A stretch of 60,710 bases of DNA from an uncultured Collinsella sp. (GCA_902496115.1 CABUZK010000008.1:1-60710), one strand, 5' to 3'. Positions 32,673 through 41,803 are shown, counted from the first letter of the stretch. The notes: a model not told the origin generated them from the sequence alone. A program made the numbers and translations.

Positions 32673-33524
32673 ATGCTTAATGGGTGCGCATATATATTGA
32701 CGGTCGATGTGGGCAACACGTTCATTCGCTTTGGCCTGTTTGCAGAGGATTCGGCCGCGGCGCAGGAATGTCCGCTTGCGACGTGCGAGATCACCACGCC
32801 GTCGAGCATCACAGCAGACGAGGCGCGCATGCGTCTCGTGCAGGTCATGGCCGCACTGGCGGCCGATGCGGGCATGCCCGGCGCGCTCGTTCCTGCAGCT
32901 GCAGTGCTGAGCTGTGTGGTCCCGGTGCTCGAGCGCCCGTGGAAGGCGGCACTTTCCCGTACCTGCACGGGGCGCGTGCTCGCGGTGGGGCCGGGGCTTA
33001 AGACCGGCATGCCTGTGCACTACGACGATCCGGCCGAGATCGGCCCCGATCGCATCGCCGATGCCGTGGCGGCCCGCGCCGTCTACGGCTCGCCGTGCAT
33101 TGTGATCGACCTGGGTACGACGACCAATGTCGAGGTCATCGACGCGCATGGTACCTTTGTCGGCGGCGTTATCGCGCCGGGGCTGGCGCTCGGCGCCCGC
33201 TCGCTTTCGGCGGCAGCAGCGCGCCTGCCCCAGGTTGAGCCCTCGGCGCCGACACACGTCATCGGCCGCAACACGCGCGAGGCTATGCGCTCGGGTGTGG
33301 TTTTGGGCGAGGTGGCGCGCATCGACGGCATGCTCGACATGGTGCTTGCCGAGATGCGTGCGACCAAGGCCGCGGGGGAGGGCAACGTGCCCATCGTCAT
33401 TACCGGCGACGATGCCGAGGCGCTTGCGGCGCTGGTCGGCCATAGCCTGACGGTCGATGATGCGCTGACGCTGCGGGGTCTCGCCGAGCTCTACCACATC
33501 AACCAAAAGCCCCGTCGCGCGTAG
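32673..33524 (+). CDS. coaX: Type III pantothenate kinase
   Basis: The 283-residue product phosphorylates pantothenate, the first step of coenzyme A synthesis. It carries the ASKHA-fold patterns of CoaX: DVGNTFIRFGLF near residue 11, IDLGTTTNVEVID and GGVIAPGLALGARSL. I chose the ATG at 32673 because GAAAGGAG lies eight bases upstream. An ATG at 32619 is in frame but has no such site. It is divergent from the OPT gene and precedes a deaminase gene by 82 bp. Confidence 0.93.
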   Translation: MLNGCAYILTVDVGNTFIRFGLFAEDSAAAQECPLATCEITTPSSITADEARMRLVQVMAALAADAGMPGALVPAAAVLSCVVPVLERPWKAALSRTCTGRVLAVGPGLKTGMPVHYDDPAEIGPDRIADAVAARAVYGSPCIVIDLGTTTNVEVIDAHGTFVGGVIAPGLALGARSLSAAAARLPQVEPSAPTHVIGRNTREAMRSGVVLGEVARIDGMLDMVLAEMRATKAAGEGNVPIVITGDDAEALAALVGHSLTVDDALTLRGLAELYHINQKPRRA

Positions 33525-33606
33525 GGCGAGGAGCTGGTGGGATAAGCGCCCCTACCTTCCACCTGCTACAATGGGTCAAACTATTGCGATTTCGGAGGTG
33601 TCTGCC

Positions 33607-34131
33607 ATGTCGGACGATCTTCATCAAACCGCGTCGGGCAAGCGCCGCGACGTCATTAGCTGGGACGAGTTCTTTATGAGCGTGGCCATTGCCGCGCAGC
33701 GCCGCAGCAAGGACCCCAACACGCAGGTGGGCGCGTGCATCGCCAACACCAACCACCGCATCCTTTCGGTGGGTTACAACGGCACGCCCTCGGCACTCAA
33801 CGATGACTTTTTCCCGTGGGGAACGAGCGATGACCCGTTGCAGGACAAGCACAACTACGTGGTGCATGCCGAGGCAAACGCCGTGCTCAACTACCGTGGC
33901 TCGCTCAAAGACCTTGAGGGTTCCACGGTCTACGTTACGCTGTTCCCGTGCCACGACTGCGCCAAGATCCTGGCGCAGGTGGGCGTGGGCGAGGTCGTCT
34001 ACCTGGACAATAAGTATGCCGACACCGATGACGGCCGTATCAGCCGGCGCATTCTCGACTCCTGCGGCATCAGCTACCGCCAGGTTATCGTCGATGTTCA
34101 GATTGGTACCGGGGGACAAGCTCAGCAGTAA
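33607..34131 (+). CDS. dCMP deaminase (ComEB-like)
   Basis: The 174-residue product is a zinc deaminase of the deoxycytidylate type. H87-A-E89 supplies a ligand and the catalytic Glu. PCHDC (C115, C118) supplies the other ligands. N-terminal YNGTPS fits substrate binding. It converts dCMP to dUMP for thymidylate synthesis. I chose the ATG at 33607 because CGGAGGT precedes it by eight bases. Confidence 0.92.
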   Translation: MSDDLHQTASGKRRDVISWDEFFMSVAIAAQRRSKDPNTQVGACIANTNHRILSVGYNGTPSALNDDFFPWGTSDDPLQDKHNYVVHAEANAVLNYRGSLKDLEGSTVYVTLFPCHDCAKILAQVGVGEVVYLDNKYADTDDGRISRRILDSCGISYRQVIVDVQIGTGGQAQQ

Positions 34132-34264
34132 TATGCGTTGTCGCCATCTGACGACGAACGCAGCTCAAAGAGCCCCGTCCCAAATTGACTACTCGTGAAA
34201 GTCGCGTCTGCGCGCATGGACGGCTCGTGAGCGGGTACATGGCTGTAGTAACATAGCTTCTGTC

Positions 34265-34285
34265 CGCGGGCGTGCCCGCGTTATT
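34265..34285 (+). terminator. Hairpin just upstream of the NifU-like gene
   Basis: A CGCGGG/CCCGCG stem (34265-34280) is followed by TTATT. It lies about 10 bp before the ribosome-binding site of the next gene. It could end the deaminase transcript or act as a leader hairpin. Confidence 0.45.
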
Positions 34286-34302
34286 GTGAGAAAGGAGCCC
34301 CT

Positions 34303-34581
34303 GTGGCTGTTAACGAAGAGCTGCTTAAGAAGGTTCTTGAAGAGATTCGCCCCAACCTGCAGGCCGACGGCGGCGATATGGAGTATGTGGGCGTCGACGA
34401 CGAGGGCGTCGTCAAGCTGGAGCTGCAGGGCGCCTGCGCCGGCTGCCCCATGAGCTCACTGACCCTGTCTATGGGCATCGAGCGTATCCTGAAGGAGCAT
34501 GTGCCCGGCGTTACCCGCGTTGAGCAGGTCAATGCTTCTGGCGAGGCCGAGGACCTGTACGACGAGTACGCGCCGTTCTAA
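34303..34581 (+). CDS. NifU-like (Nfu) iron-sulfur scaffold protein
   Basis: The 92-residue product is a stand-alone NifU C-terminal domain with the cluster-binding motif CAGC in GACAGCPMS and the typical start LLKKVLEEIRPNLQADGGD. Such proteins hold and pass on 4Fe-4S clusters in the cytoplasm. The start is GTG, backed by AAAGGAG. Iron-sulfur enzymes in this window (radical SAM, giant activase) are possible clients, but that is inference. Confidence 0.93.
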   Translation: MAVNEELLKKVLEEIRPNLQADGGDMEYVGVDDEGVVKLELQGACAGCPMSSLTLSMGIERILKEHVPGVTRVEQVNASGEAEDLYDEYAPF

Positions 34582-34690
34582 GATGCGAAAGCTGCGGACG
34601 GTACGCTCCGCATAGACGTTACGCCCAGATATGCGGCTGCGAGCGCAAGGCCCGCGGCCGCATTTGTATGTACGGAGCAGGGTGATCGAT

Positions 34691-35512
34691 ATGCTCAACG
34701 ACCTCTACCATATGCTTGACCCCGTTGCGATCTCGGCGGGCCCCATCACGATCTACTGGTACGGTCTGGCCTATGTGGTCGGCGCCCTGCTCACGGCGGT
34801 CGTTATGTACCGCACGCAGCGTCGTTGGGGGTTCGACATTACGATTGATGACCTGACGAGCGTCGTGGTCGGCGCGGTCTTTGGCCTCATCATCGGCGCG
34901 CGCCTGTTTTACGTTGTCTTTTACGGCGATGGCTACTATTGGACCCATCCGCTCGAGATCTTTGCCACCAACGAGGGGGGCATGAGTTTCCACGGCGGCC
35001 TGGTGGGCGGCATCTTGGGCGGCATTATCGTGTGCCGCATGTACAAGCTCGACGCCTGGACCATCGCCGACCTTGCTGTGATCGGCGCCCCGCTGGCCCT
35101 GTGCCTGGGCCGTTGTGCCAATTTCGTCAACGGCGAGCTGTGGGGCAAACCGACTGATCTGCCTTGGGGTGTGGTCTTTGGCGGCACCGCGGGCGATATG
35201 CCGCGCCATCCCTCCCAGCTCTACGAGGCGTTTCTTGAGGGCGTCGTGCTCTTCTGTATTTTGCAGGTGCTCAGCCGCAAAAAGCCGCTACTGCCCCAGG
35301 GCACGTTTATGGGCGTGTTCGTGATGGGGTACGGCATCGTCCGCTTTCTCGTTGAGTTCGTGCGCGTGCCCGATGCCCAGCTGGGCTATCTGCTGGGAGG
35401 CGTCATCACTATGGGCCAGCTGCTGAGTTTGCCGCTCGTGATCGCCGGTCTGGCGCTCATCATCTTCGCCCGACACCGCAATCGCCCCCAGCGCATCTAC
35501 CTCGACGCCTAA
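34691..35512 (+). CDS. lgt: Prolipoprotein diacylglyceryl transferase
   Basis: The 273-residue integral membrane enzyme attaches diacylglycerol to the lipobox cysteine of prolipoproteins. It has the Lgt patterns SFHGGLVGGILGG, GRCANFVNGELWGKPTDLPW and RHPSQLYEA. I chose the ATG at 34691 (AGGGTGAT just upstream). A GTG three codons earlier is possible. Lipoproteins in the window, such as the amino-acid binding protein and the sulfotransferase, are expected substrates. A GGGACAGG palindrome begins two bases after the stop. Confidence 0.95.
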   Translation: MLNDLYHMLDPVAISAGPITIYWYGLAYVVGALLTAVVMYRTQRRWGFDITIDDLTSVVVGAVFGLIIGARLFYVVFYGDGYYWTHPLEIFATNEGGMSFHGGLVGGILGGIIVCRMYKLDAWTIADLAVIGAPLALCLGRCANFVNGELWGKPTDLPWGVVFGGTAGDMPRHPSQLYEAFLEGVVLFCILQVLSRKKPLLPQGTFMGVFVMGYGIVRFLVEFVRVPDAQLGYLLGGVITMGQLLSLPLVIAGLALIIFARHRNRPQRIYLDA

Positions 35513-35513
35513 T

Positions 35514-35556
35514 CAAGACCACCACAAAGGGGACAGGCACTTTTGTGGTGGTCTTG
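35514..35556. repeat. GGGACAGG-core palindrome, copy 5
   Basis: Perfect 15-bp arms CAAGACCACCACAAA and TTTGTGGTGGTCTTG flank GGGGACAGGCACT. It starts two bases after the lgt stop codon and 37 bp before the next start. It is the longest-stemmed member of the family in this window. Confidence 0.85.
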
Positions 35557-35592
35557 CCGAGTTTGATAGGTTTCTAGAAAGGCTTTCGGACT

Positions 35593-37776
35593 GTGAAGGA
35601 TTCCGACCTCTCCACAACGGCTGCGCGCGACGCTGCCCGCATCGTCTGGTTTAAGCGCTACCCCGCCAAGCAGACGCTCATCGCATTTTTGCTCGCGCTG
35701 TTGGCGACCACGGCGTTTTCCATCGATCCCGCCCCGGTGTCGAGCAACGCGGTCTTGGCGATTGACCCCAAAGCCTCGGGCATGCTGTACGTGTGCTACG
35801 AGGTGCTCCTCTCGTTTGCCGGCCATACCGACGCGGTCATGCTGCTTGCGCTTGCCTGCCTGCTTACGCTGCCGTTTCGCTACGTATTCTTTGGCCGCGG
35901 CGACGCCTGGCGTCCCTCGGTGATCCTTCCGTCGCTGTTCTTTGCCGTCTGCATGGTGTTTGGCCGCAGCTACGACCTCACCGATTCGGCCGAGATCGTG
36001 CTCGGCGACAAGGCGCGCATCATCTGCGCCTGGATAGGCGGTGCGGGCTGGATGCTCTTGGCGGTCGTTGCCTTCTACCTTGCCTTTGAGTGTCTAGATT
36101 GGCTGAGCTCTCGGCGCATTCCGTTTTCCGAAGCGCACTTTGGCCGTGTATGGCGTGTGGCTCACGCCGTGCTCTCGGTCCATCCCTTTGCCGGGCCCTT
36201 CCTGGTGCTTATGATCGCCTGGGCGCCCACGCTCATCGCTTCGCTGCCCGGCCTTTTTATGGGAGATACGGGTGCGCAGATTCGCCAGTGGTTCAACTAC
36301 CCCAACGGCACGAGTGACTACCTGCGACTGCTCAATCCCAATGTGTTGCTCAACGGACATCATCCCGTGGTACACACGGCTATCATCGGTTCGTGCGTCC
36401 AGCTGGGGCTTTCACTGTTCAACAGCGCCAACGCAGGTCTTGCCATCTACACCTGCGTTCAGTTCGTCATTACGGCCGCCTGCATGGCCTACTCCATCTC
36501 GTCGCTGCGCAAGCTGGGCGTGAGCCTGCCGGTCCGCGGCGTGACCTTGCTGTTCTTTGTGTTTATGCCCATGTTCTCCAACTACGCGGCCCTGCTTACC
36601 AAAGATGTGCTGTTTGCCGACGCGTTTTTGGTGCTGTTGGTGCAGACCGTGAAGCTCGTGGCATGCGGCCTGCCCCGTCGCGATGCCAATGCCGAGCGTG
36701 CGGGCGAACAGAGGCCCGTGCTCTTTGCGCGCCACGACTGGCTGCTGCTCGCTCTGGGCGCCATGGGTTCCACGTTTCTGCGCAACGGCGGCCTGGTGTT
36801 TCCCCTGGCGGCATGCGTAATCGCGGCGGCGTTTTGCGCATGGGACGCACATGTGGCTCGCCGTGCGGCCAAGCAGGCTGGTGCTGCGCCTTCGGGCGCC
36901 ATCCCGCGTTTCCGCTGGGTGGGAGTTCTTGCGGTGCTTGCACTCTGCCTTGCCTCTAATATGTACTTCACCAAGGTCTTTATGCCGGCGCACGACATCA
37001 CGCCTGGTTCCAAGCGCGAAATCCTCTCGATTCCGTTCCAGCAGACGGCTCGTTTCGTCCAAAAGCACGACGGCCTCAACTCGGGCGTCAACCCCACGGT
37101 TAAGGAGGACGGCACCATCGTGGAGGCTCCTTGCGACGGCTTGGTGACCGACGAAGAGCGTGCCGTGATCGACCGTGTGCTCAAGTACGAGAATCTGGGC
37201 CGCCGTTATAACCCGGATAAGTCGGACGCCGTCAAAAATTGCTTTAACGAGTACGCCTCGCAGGAGGACATCAAGGCCTATTTTGAGGTGTGGGCTCAGA
37301 TGTTCAAAAAGGATCCCGAGTGCTATATCTCGGCGCTCATCAATAACTACTACGGCTACTTTTATCCGAGTGCCCGCGATGCGTGGGTTTACAGCACGGC
37401 GCGCAGTGCCGAGATTATGGCAAAGCCCGATAACCTCAAGTACTTCGACTTCCATCCGGTCGATAGCAAGGTTGTGCGCTGGTGCGACCACCTGATCAAC
37501 CTGTATCGTGTGGCGGTGCAGCGCATCCCGTTTATCTCGCTCGCCATGAGCTCGGCCACCTATGTGTGGATCATGATCGCCGTGGTGGTCTATCTGCTAC
37601 GTCGTCATTCGTGGCGCGGGCTGGCCATTTGGGTGCCGCTTTTGGGCGTGCTCGCCGTGTGCCTGATCGGTCCTTGCAACGGCTCAACCTACATGCGCTA
37701 CCTGTATCCGGTCATCGCCTGCATGCCCTTTGCCATCGGCGCCACCGTCACCCGTAGCGACCTCCTCTGGTCCTAA
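35593..37776 (+). CDS. Large polytopic membrane protein (DUF6020-like)
   Basis: The 727-residue product has many hydrophobic segments in its first 460 residues, a soluble, probably extracellular, region of about 130 residues (about 475-610) and further membrane segments at the end. The layout (segments with NPNVLLNGHHPVVHT and LLTKDVLFA) resembles the DUF6020 group and is reminiscent of GT-C-type glycosyltransferases. No enzymatic function is shown. The GTG start follows GAAAGG by ten bases. Position after lgt may be chance. Confidence 0.75.
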   Translation: MKDSDLSTTAARDAARIVWFKRYPAKQTLIAFLLALLATTAFSIDPAPVSSNAVLAIDPKASGMLYVCYEVLLSFAGHTDAVMLLALACLLTLPFRYVFFGRGDAWRPSVILPSLFFAVCMVFGRSYDLTDSAEIVLGDKARIICAWIGGAGWMLLAVVAFYLAFECLDWLSSRRIPFSEAHFGRVWRVAHAVLSVHPFAGPFLVLMIAWAPTLIASLPGLFMGDTGAQIRQWFNYPNGTSDYLRLLNPNVLLNGHHPVVHTAIIGSCVQLGLSLFNSANAGLAIYTCVQFVITAACMAYSISSLRKLGVSLPVRGVTLLFFVFMPMFSNYAALLTKDVLFADAFLVLLVQTVKLVACGLPRRDANAERAGEQRPVLFARHDWLLLALGAMGSTFLRNGGLVFPLAACVIAAAFCAWDAHVARRAAKQAGAAPSGAIPRFRWVGVLAVLALCLASNMYFTKVFMPAHDITPGSKREILSIPFQQTARFVQKHDGLNSGVNPTVKEDGTIVEAPCDGLVTDEERAVIDRVLKYENLGRRYNPDKSDAVKNCFNEYASQEDIKAYFEVWAQMFKKDPECYISALINNYYGYFYPSARDAWVYSTARSAEIMAKPDNLKYFDFHPVDSKVVRWCDHLINLYRVAVQRIPFISLAMSSATYVWIMIAVVVYLLRRHSWRGLAIWVPLLGVLAVCLIGPCNGSTYMRYLYPVIACMPFAIGATVTRSDLLWS

Positions 37777-37779
37777 TTT

Positions 37780-37807
37780 GGTGCAAGGGGACAGGTTGCT
37801 TTGCACC
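37780..37807. repeat. GGGACAGG-core palindrome, copy 6
   Basis: The arms GGTGCAA and TTGCACC flank GGGGACAGGTTGCT. It starts three bases after the stop of the large membrane protein gene. A partial echo, TGCACCAAAGGG, follows at about 37815. Confidence 0.7.
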
Positions 37808-37953
37808 ACCCCAATGCACCAAAGGGTTGCATCATCATGGTACCTTCATTTTGGGGTTTATCTCGCAGGCCAGTAGGTATATCATAACGACGTTTGTTTA
37901 TATTGCCCGAGCATCTGCGCTGGGCTTTAGGTCGAAACCGATAGGAGACACGT

Positions 37954-38760
37954 ATGTCCGGACACTCTAAGTGGGCCACAACCAAGCATCGTAAGGGCGC
38001 GCAGGACGCCAAGCGTTCCGCCCTCTTCTCCAAGCTGAGCCGCAACATCACCGTTGCTGCCCGTCTCGGCGGCGACCCGCTGCCCGAGAACAACGCCAGC
38101 CTCGCCGCTGCTGTTGCCAAGGCTAAGGCTCAGTCCATGCCTAAGGACAAGATCAAGTCCGCTATCGACAAGGCTTTTGGTTCGGGTGCCGATGCCGCCG
38201 TCTACGAGAACATCGTGTACGAGGGCTATGGTCCCGCCGGTGTCGCCGTCTACGTCGACTGCCTGACCGATAATCGCAACCGTACTGCCGCCGATGTCCG
38301 TTCCGCCTTCTCCCACGCTGGTGGCAACCTGGGCACCTCGGGCTCCGTCGCCTTCCAGTTTGAGCGCAAGGGCCAGATCGTCGTCGCCAAGGAGATCCTG
38401 GACGAGAACGCCAAGAAGGAGACCATGATCGCCAACGGTGCTGCTGGTGACGAGGATGAGTTCATGATGGCGATCGCCGAGGCCGGTGGCGAGGACTACG
38501 AGGACGCCGGCGAGGAGTGGATCGTCTGGACTACCGCCAACGAGGTCATGGCTGTCTCCAAGGCGCTCGAGGAGCAGGGCGTCCAGGTCAAGGGCTCCGA
38601 GACCACCATGGTCCCGACCACCCCGACCGAGGTCTCCGGCGCCGACGCCAAGAAGGTTCAGCGCCTCATCGACCGTCTTGAGGAGCTCGACGACGTCCAG
38701 GATGTTTACAGCACCATGGACATGACCGACGAGGTCATCGCTGCCCTCGAGGAGGAGTAG
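37954..38760 (+). CDS. yebC: YebC/PmpR-family protein (TACO1-type)
   Basis: The 268-residue product belongs to the YebC/TACO1 family, with the hallmark start MSGHSKWATTKHRKGAQDAKR and the YEGYGPAGVAVYVDCLTDNRNRT stretch. Members act as transcription regulators or help ribosomes translate difficult proline stretches. It is about 20 residues longer than E. coli YebC because of an acidic insertion (GDEDEFMMAIAEAGGEDYED). The ATG has a GGAG site. A terminator follows at 38829-38870. Confidence 0.95.
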   Translation: MSGHSKWATTKHRKGAQDAKRSALFSKLSRNITVAARLGGDPLPENNASLAAAVAKAKAQSMPKDKIKSAIDKAFGSGADAAVYENIVYEGYGPAGVAVYVDCLTDNRNRTAADVRSAFSHAGGNLGTSGSVAFQFERKGQIVVAKEILDENAKKETMIANGAAGDEDEFMMAIAEAGGEDYEDAGEEWIVWTTANEVMAVSKALEEQGVQVKGSETTMVPTTPTEVSGADAKKVQRLIDRLEELDDVQDVYSTMDMTDEVIAALEEE

Positions 38761-38828
38761 CGCCCGCACGGATTGAGCCGTGCATATCTGGGCATAATGA
38801 AGCGAGCATGCAAGCCTGTGGAATAGAT

Positions 38829-38870
38829 GAGCCGGATCCGCGTGCATGAGGCACCGGACCCGGCTCTTTT
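38829..38870 (+). terminator. Terminator after yebC
   Basis: A 12-bp stem with one mismatch (38829-38840 with 38855-38866) is followed by TTTTATAAT. The TTTTATAATG end may also overlap a promoter -10 for the next operon. Confidence 0.88.
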
Positions 38871-38925
38871 ATAATGATGCGAATCGTTTTGCATTCTGTG
38901 GATCGAGATTTGAAGGGAGCGCTGC

Positions 38926-39471
38926 ATGCGCGTGCTCAAACGAGCCCTGGCGATTGTGTATCTTGCCGCCGCCGTCGTGGCGCTGGGTACGTTAGTCTGC
39001 CAGTTTTGGGGGCCATATACCTATCGCTTTATGCTGCTGATGCGCGATCCGCTGCCTCGCATCGTTGTTACGGCGTGCGGCGGCGTCGTGGCGCTCGGCG
39101 TGCTCGTGGGTTTCTTCCGCCTGGTGTTTGCTCGTCGCGAGCCGTCCTGCGTGCATCCGGCGGGGGAGCGTAATATCGAGGTCACGCTCGCTGCCCTCTC
39201 CTCGTGTGCTCGCACCGCGGCAGAGCGCGACGACCGAGTGATGATCGAGCATGTCGAGGCGCGCGTGCAGGGCTCCGACGAATCGCACGTCCGTTTTAAG
39301 GTCGACGCCATCGCGCTCGACGACCGGGACGTGGCTTCCCTTGCAGCCGCGATGCAGCAACGTATCGAGGAGGCCTGCGACACTATGCTCGGCACGCCGG
39401 GCACGACTGCGCGCGTTCGTTTTTTGCCGTCCAAGACTACCGTCCAGACCGTGGAGGTTTCCGGTGAGTGA
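38926..39471 (+). CDS. AmaP-like alkaline-shock membrane anchor protein
   Basis: The 181-residue product has two N-terminal membrane segments (about 8-30 and 45-68) and a cytosolic alpha/beta domain. Together with the two following genes (DUF2273 and Asp23) it matches the AmaP/Asp23 envelope operon of Gram-positive bacteria, where AmaP tethers Asp23 to the membrane. The ATG follows GAAGGGAG. The stop overlaps the GTG of the next gene by eight bases, so translation is coupled. Confidence 0.8.
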   Translation: MRVLKRALAIVYLAAAVVALGTLVCQFWGPYTYRFMLLMRDPLPRIVVTACGGVVALGVLVGFFRLVFARREPSCVHPAGERNIEVTLAALSSCARTAAERDDRVMIEHVEARVQGSDESHVRFKVDAIALDDRDVASLAAAMQQRIEEACDTMLGTPGTTARVRFLPSKTTVQTVEVSGE

Positions 39472-39841
39472 TACCAATCAAGACAAGACCGTCCGCACCC
39501 CGCGCTTGACTATCGATCAGAGCGCCGCGCCGGCAGGCGAGGTCGTCGATCCTAAGGTGGAGGGTACCGAGTCACATGACGCGGTCGCCGATGATTTTGA
39601 TGAGGCCATGGGTCTCATCAAGGGTACGGGGGCAGCCATCTGGAGCTATGCCGTCCGTCATCCCAACACCACGCTTGGAGCCGTCGCTGGTTTTGTGCTC
39701 GCCGTGCTGGTGCTCACGCTCGGCCTGTGGGATACGCTCGTCATCGCTTTCTTTGTGCTGATCGGCGCCGTGATTGGCCAGATCCGCGACGGCGAGAACG
39801 GGATCGTCAACTTCTTCGGCCGTCTGTTTAGCGGCCGCTAG
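39464..39841 (+). CDS. DUF2273 family small membrane protein
   Basis: The 125-residue product starts at a GTG inside the end of the previous gene, supported by GGAGGT six bases upstream. It has a hydrophilic N-terminus (about 1-58), then two hydrophobic segments with DUF2273-like GLWDTLVIAFFVLIGAVIG and GENGIVNFFGRLFSGR at the end. In homologous operons it accompanies Asp23 and AmaP in the membrane. The function is not defined. The N-terminus is longer than in typical DUF2273 proteins. Confidence 0.8.
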   Translation: MSDTNQDKTVRTPRLTIDQSAAPAGEVVDPKVEGTESHDAVADDFDEAMGLIKGTGAAIWSYAVRHPNTTLGAVAGFVLAVLVLTLGLWDTLVIAFFVLIGAVIGQIRDGENGIVNFFGRLFSGR

Positions 39842-39885
39842 CATGTATTCGACCGCCGCGTGTGCGGTGGGCATAAGGAGGAACC

Positions 39886-40407
39886 ATGGCTTTTAACACG
39901 AAGGTCGATGTGGCCGATACCGAGCTCGAGGTAGACGAGACCGTCACCGCCGAGGCCGAGGACGTAACGCTCGAGGACGAGGCGCTCGTCGAGGCCGAAC
40001 CCGCCGACGATGCGGATGAGGATGATGGGGAAGCGGACGAGTCCGAGGACTCGCTGACCTATTCCAACGGTGTGATCGAGAAGATCGTCGCCATGGCCAC
40101 CCGCGAGGTACCGCACGTCCTGGGCATGAAGGGCAACCTCATGCACTTTGTGCAGGAGCAGTTTGGTGCCGAGAATCTGACCAAGGGCGTGACAGTCGAG
40201 GTCACCGATGACAACCGCGTGGTCGTTAACATTTCCGTCATTATCGAGTACGGCGCCTATGCGCCCGCGATTTTCGACGACGTTAAGGCGCGTGTGACCG
40301 AGCGTCTGGCTGCGATGACCGGCCTTGAGGTGGCAGGCGTCAACCTGCGCATCGAGGATGTCATCACCCCCGAGGAGTACGAGCACCGCACCAACCAGCA
40401 CGAGTAA
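39886..40407 (+). CDS. Asp23/Gls24 family envelope stress response protein
   Basis: The 173-residue product has a highly acidic N-terminal third (1-55, rich in Glu and Asp) and an Asp23 domain (about 57-170; YSNGVIEKIVAMATREVPHV, VTVEVTDDNRVVVNISVIIEYG, and NLRIEDV). Asp23 proteins coat the inner membrane face through AmaP and respond to envelope stress. It has a strong AAGGAGG site and is third in the AmaP-DUF2273-Asp23 unit. A palindrome and a terminator follow. Confidence 0.92.
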   Translation: MAFNTKVDVADTELEVDETVTAEAEDVTLEDEALVEAEPADDADEDDGEADESEDSLTYSNGVIEKIVAMATREVPHVLGMKGNLMHFVQEQFGAENLTKGVTVEVTDDNRVVVNISVIIEYGAYAPAIFDDVKARVTERLAAMTGLEVAGVNLRIEDVITPEEYEHRTNQHE

Positions 40408-40421
40408 CCTACCAAAAAGGT

Positions 40422-40458
40422 AACCTGCCAAAAAGGGACAGGTTTATTTTGGCAGGTT
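40422..40458. repeat. GGGACAGG-core palindrome, copy 7
   Basis: Perfect 12-bp arms AACCTGCCAAAA and TTTTGGCAGGTT flank the core AGGGACAGGTTTA. A partial left-arm duplicate, ACCTACCAAAAAGG, precedes it at 40408. It lies between the Asp23 stop and the terminator. Confidence 0.85.
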
Positions 40459-40476
40459 TTATCTGCGAAAACGTCA

Positions 40477-40514
40477 AACGGCCGGTCGCACGGATGTATG
40501 TGCGGCCGGCCGTT
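40477..40514 (+). terminator. Terminator of the Asp23 operon
   Basis: A 14-bp stem with one mismatch (40477-40490 with 40501-40514) has a 10-nt loop and is followed by ATTTGT. Confidence 0.8.
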
Positions 40515-40630
40515 ATTTGTATGCCCCCGATGTAGGCATACCACTCGTCTAACTAGGGGTTGCAATCGTCGCGTTCCGCGTTACCCTAATGGGCGCATTG
40601 TTTCCAAATTGTTAACGAGGGGTTGCCGTA

Positions 40631-41653
40631 ATGGCTGACGAGCGCGAAACAGAAAGCAAGGCATGGGCGATTGAGGCCGCCGCGGCAGAGGCGGCATCGC
40701 GAGCTGCCGAGGAGCTACATCGTCCTCCCGTGGTGCCGATGGAGCGCGTGGTCGATCGCACCGATATCGAGCGCGGCGAGCGTGCCGGCCAAAAGCGCAG
40801 CCAGGAGCCAGGCTTCCCGCGCTTTTTCGCCGAGCTCAATCTGGGTCTGATTCTTACGGCCTTTGCCATCGTTGCGTTTAAAACCCCTAATCACTTTGCT
40901 TTTGGCGGCACCTCGGGCGTGTCGGTCATTCTGTCCACGCTGTTCCCGACCCTGCCCGTCGGTGTCTTTATGTGGATTATCAACGCGGTTCTCGTCGTCT
41001 TGGGCTTTATCTTTTTGGAACGCAAGGCAATCCTGTGGAGCGTCTTCGCCTCGTTTGCGCTGTCCGCCTATGTTTCGCTTTTCGAGCTCTTTATCCCGAC
41101 CAGTGTCTCGATGACGGGCGATATGTGGCTCGACCTGTGCTTTGCCGTGATTCTGCCGGCGCTCGGCAGCGCCATCGTCTTTGATATCGGCGCCTCGACG
41201 GGCGGCACGGACATCCTCGCTATGATCCTCAAACGCCGTACCACACTCGAGATTGGTCGCGCGCTGTTGCTGGTCGATATCGGCATCGTGACCATCGCGG
41301 CCTTTTTGTATGGTCCGCGTATCGGTCTGTATTGCGTGCTCGGCCTGTTTGCCAAGACGCTTGTGGTCGACAAGGCCATCGAGAGCATTCATCTTCGTAA
41401 GGTCTGCACGATCATTTGTTCCGAGCCCCTTAAGGTCGAGGAGTTTATCGTCAAGCATCTCAACCGTACGGCGACCATCAGTCGCGGCTACGGTGCCTTC
41501 TCGGGCAAGTGCGTGACGGTGATCATGAGCGTGCTGAGCCGTCGCGAGGCCGTGCAGCTGCGCCGTTATGCGCGCGAGGTCGATCCGGGTGCCTTTATCA
41601 CGATCGTCGACAGCTCCGAGATCGTCGGCAAGGGTTTCCGCGGAACGAACTAA
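40631..41653 (+). CDS. YitT family membrane protein
   Basis: The 340-residue product has a long charged Ala/Glu/Arg-rich N-terminus (1-65), about five membrane segments (GLILTAFAIVAFKTPNHFAFGGTSGVSVIL start, DIGASTGGTDILAMIL) and a C-terminal DUF2179 domain (about 255-335). The family is common in Gram-positive bacteria and its function is unknown. The N-terminal extension is longer than in standard YitT proteins. The start follows GAGGGG. Confidence 0.88.
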   Translation: MADERETESKAWAIEAAAAEAASRAAEELHRPPVVPMERVVDRTDIERGERAGQKRSQEPGFPRFFAELNLGLILTAFAIVAFKTPNHFAFGGTSGVSVILSTLFPTLPVGVFMWIINAVLVVLGFIFLERKAILWSVFASFALSAYVSLFELFIPTSVSMTGDMWLDLCFAVILPALGSAIVFDIGASTGGTDILAMILKRRTTLEIGRALLLVDIGIVTIAAFLYGPRIGLYCVLGLFAKTLVVDKAIESIHLRKVCTIICSEPLKVEEFIVKHLNRTATISRGYGAFSGKCVTVIMSVLSRREAVQLRRYAREVDPGAFITIVDSSEIVGKGFRGTN

Positions 41654-41803
41654 CGCGGACGCACTCATCAAACAATCGAAAAGCGCCTCGCGCGTTGCAA
41701 ATACGTCATCTAAGAGTATTTGTCCCCACATTGGGCGATAATGATGCCAATGACATCGTTTGCGATCCAGGTGATTCGCTCTAGATACGAAGGGATGATT
41801 TCG

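Noticed and set aside
34132..34302. Possible small gene between the deaminase and NifU-like genes
   Set aside because: No frame with both a start and a ribosome-binding site was found, only a short hairpin and a 15-nt repeat.
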